From Intoshia linei (lineage: Eukaryota > Orthonectida > Rhopaluridae): a stretch of DNA of 26,534 bases. Location of the stretch: assembly GCA_001642005.1 (NCBI GenBank), contig LWCA01000466.1, positions 1 to 26,534 on the forward strand. The letters run 5' to 3'. Shown here piece by piece: positions 26,163 to 26,534 of this stretch. The position numbers were made by a program, and so were the translations under genes. The notes under the pieces were generated by a model. It was not told where the DNA came from. It worked only from the letters and a program-made list of their open reading frames with translations, and did no database searches. Position 1 is the first letter of the stretch. Every line of letters starts with the position of its first letter.

Positions 26163-26534
26163 ATTTTTGTTTGTGTGTGTGTGTCATACTTTATTTAAAT
26201 AACTACCCGTTTCAGAATTTTATAAAGTCCACATTTCAATTACAATTTTTTCTGGGGTGTTCGCAAACTTAATTTCAATCTCCAAATTTCACCTCTTACG
26301 GGTCCAAAATCCCGTTGTCCTTTTTTAAAAATCAAACGAGTTGGAGAATTAAAAAAAATATATACGCTGATACGGATTTTAAAAACATAAACATTACCAT
26401 AAATTCAAATTTAAAAAAATTATATCTTCAGGCCCAAAATCCCAAATTACCATTCTTTTTTTAATGAAAACAGCCCTATTATTTAAAAAAATTACAGATG
26501 GTACAGTTGTGGCCTGTTAACACACACAAAAAAT
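26163..26534 (+). repeat. Repeat family A, copy A6, runs off right edge
   Basis: The GT-rich start (GTTTGTGTGTGTGTGTCATA), GTGTTCGCAAACTTAATTTC, CTTACGGGTCCAAAATCC, ATATATACGCTGATACGG, AACAGCCCTATTATTT and AACACACACAAAAAAT repeat the order of A3 and A5. It stands about 12 bp after the end of A5, in the same orientation. Confidence 0.85.

Larger units (their letters stand above)
25127..26534. other. Right-edge NCX intron or upstream region, repeats only
   Basis: The phase-0 acceptor at 25127 shows that the NCX coding sequence continues upstream, but no matching exon is visible here. After 400 bp of AT-rich DNA the region is two family-A repeats in tandem. No gene was seen on either strand. 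Confidence 0.7.

Overview
This is very AT-rich nuclear DNA of an animal. Every recognisable gene is split by many introns, most of them only 33 to 65 nt long with GT...AG ends. The gene set (cytochrome c heme lyase, TPR phosphatase PP5, UBE2H-type E2, NCX-type Na+/Ca2+ exchanger with Calx-beta domains, LRR/EF-hand protein) is metazoan. Tiny introns plus a low-GC genome recall reduced parasitic animals such as orthonectids, dicyemids or myxozoans, but I cannot name the species from this window.

Layout. (1) 1-1322, minus: the first three exons of HCCS. The rest lies off the left edge, and its long intron carries a dead hAT transposase. (2) About 2004-2174, minus: a possible membrane-protein exon, unrecognised. 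(3) 2313-8453, plus: complete PPP5C gene, 14 exons, 530 aa. (4) 8700-12677, plus: complete LRR plus two-EF-hand gene, 10 exons, 473 aa, only 246 bp behind PPP5C. (5) 12678-16194: intergenic, repeats only. (6) 16195-17283, plus: complete UBE2H gene, 7 exons, 205 aa. (7) 17284-19694: intergenic repeats. (8) 19695-25126, minus: the last nine exons of an NCX/SLC8 exchanger (814 aa); its 5' end lies off the right edge. (9) 25127-26534: repeats.

All five exon chains keep frame across every junction. The genes have unrelated housekeeping or signalling roles (mitochondrial cytochrome c maturation, phosphatase, ubiquitin transfer, calcium export), and nothing suggests a shared pathway.

The main novelty is the mobile DNA. 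Introns are either tiny or swollen by transposons, and several insertions can be delimited with target-site duplications: hAT elements at 5433-6356, 12243-12543 and 20462-20850, and a TA-flanked element at 3943-4479 whose removal restores a 36-nt intron. There is also a roughly 600-bp repeat present six times (twice head-to-tail), a 29/58-bp minisatellite module carried by at least one hAT-like element, a 213-bp repeat with a TGTAC...GTACA core, and a nested inverted-repeat element. I found no CRISPR array, tRNA, rRNA or clear prokaryotic feature.
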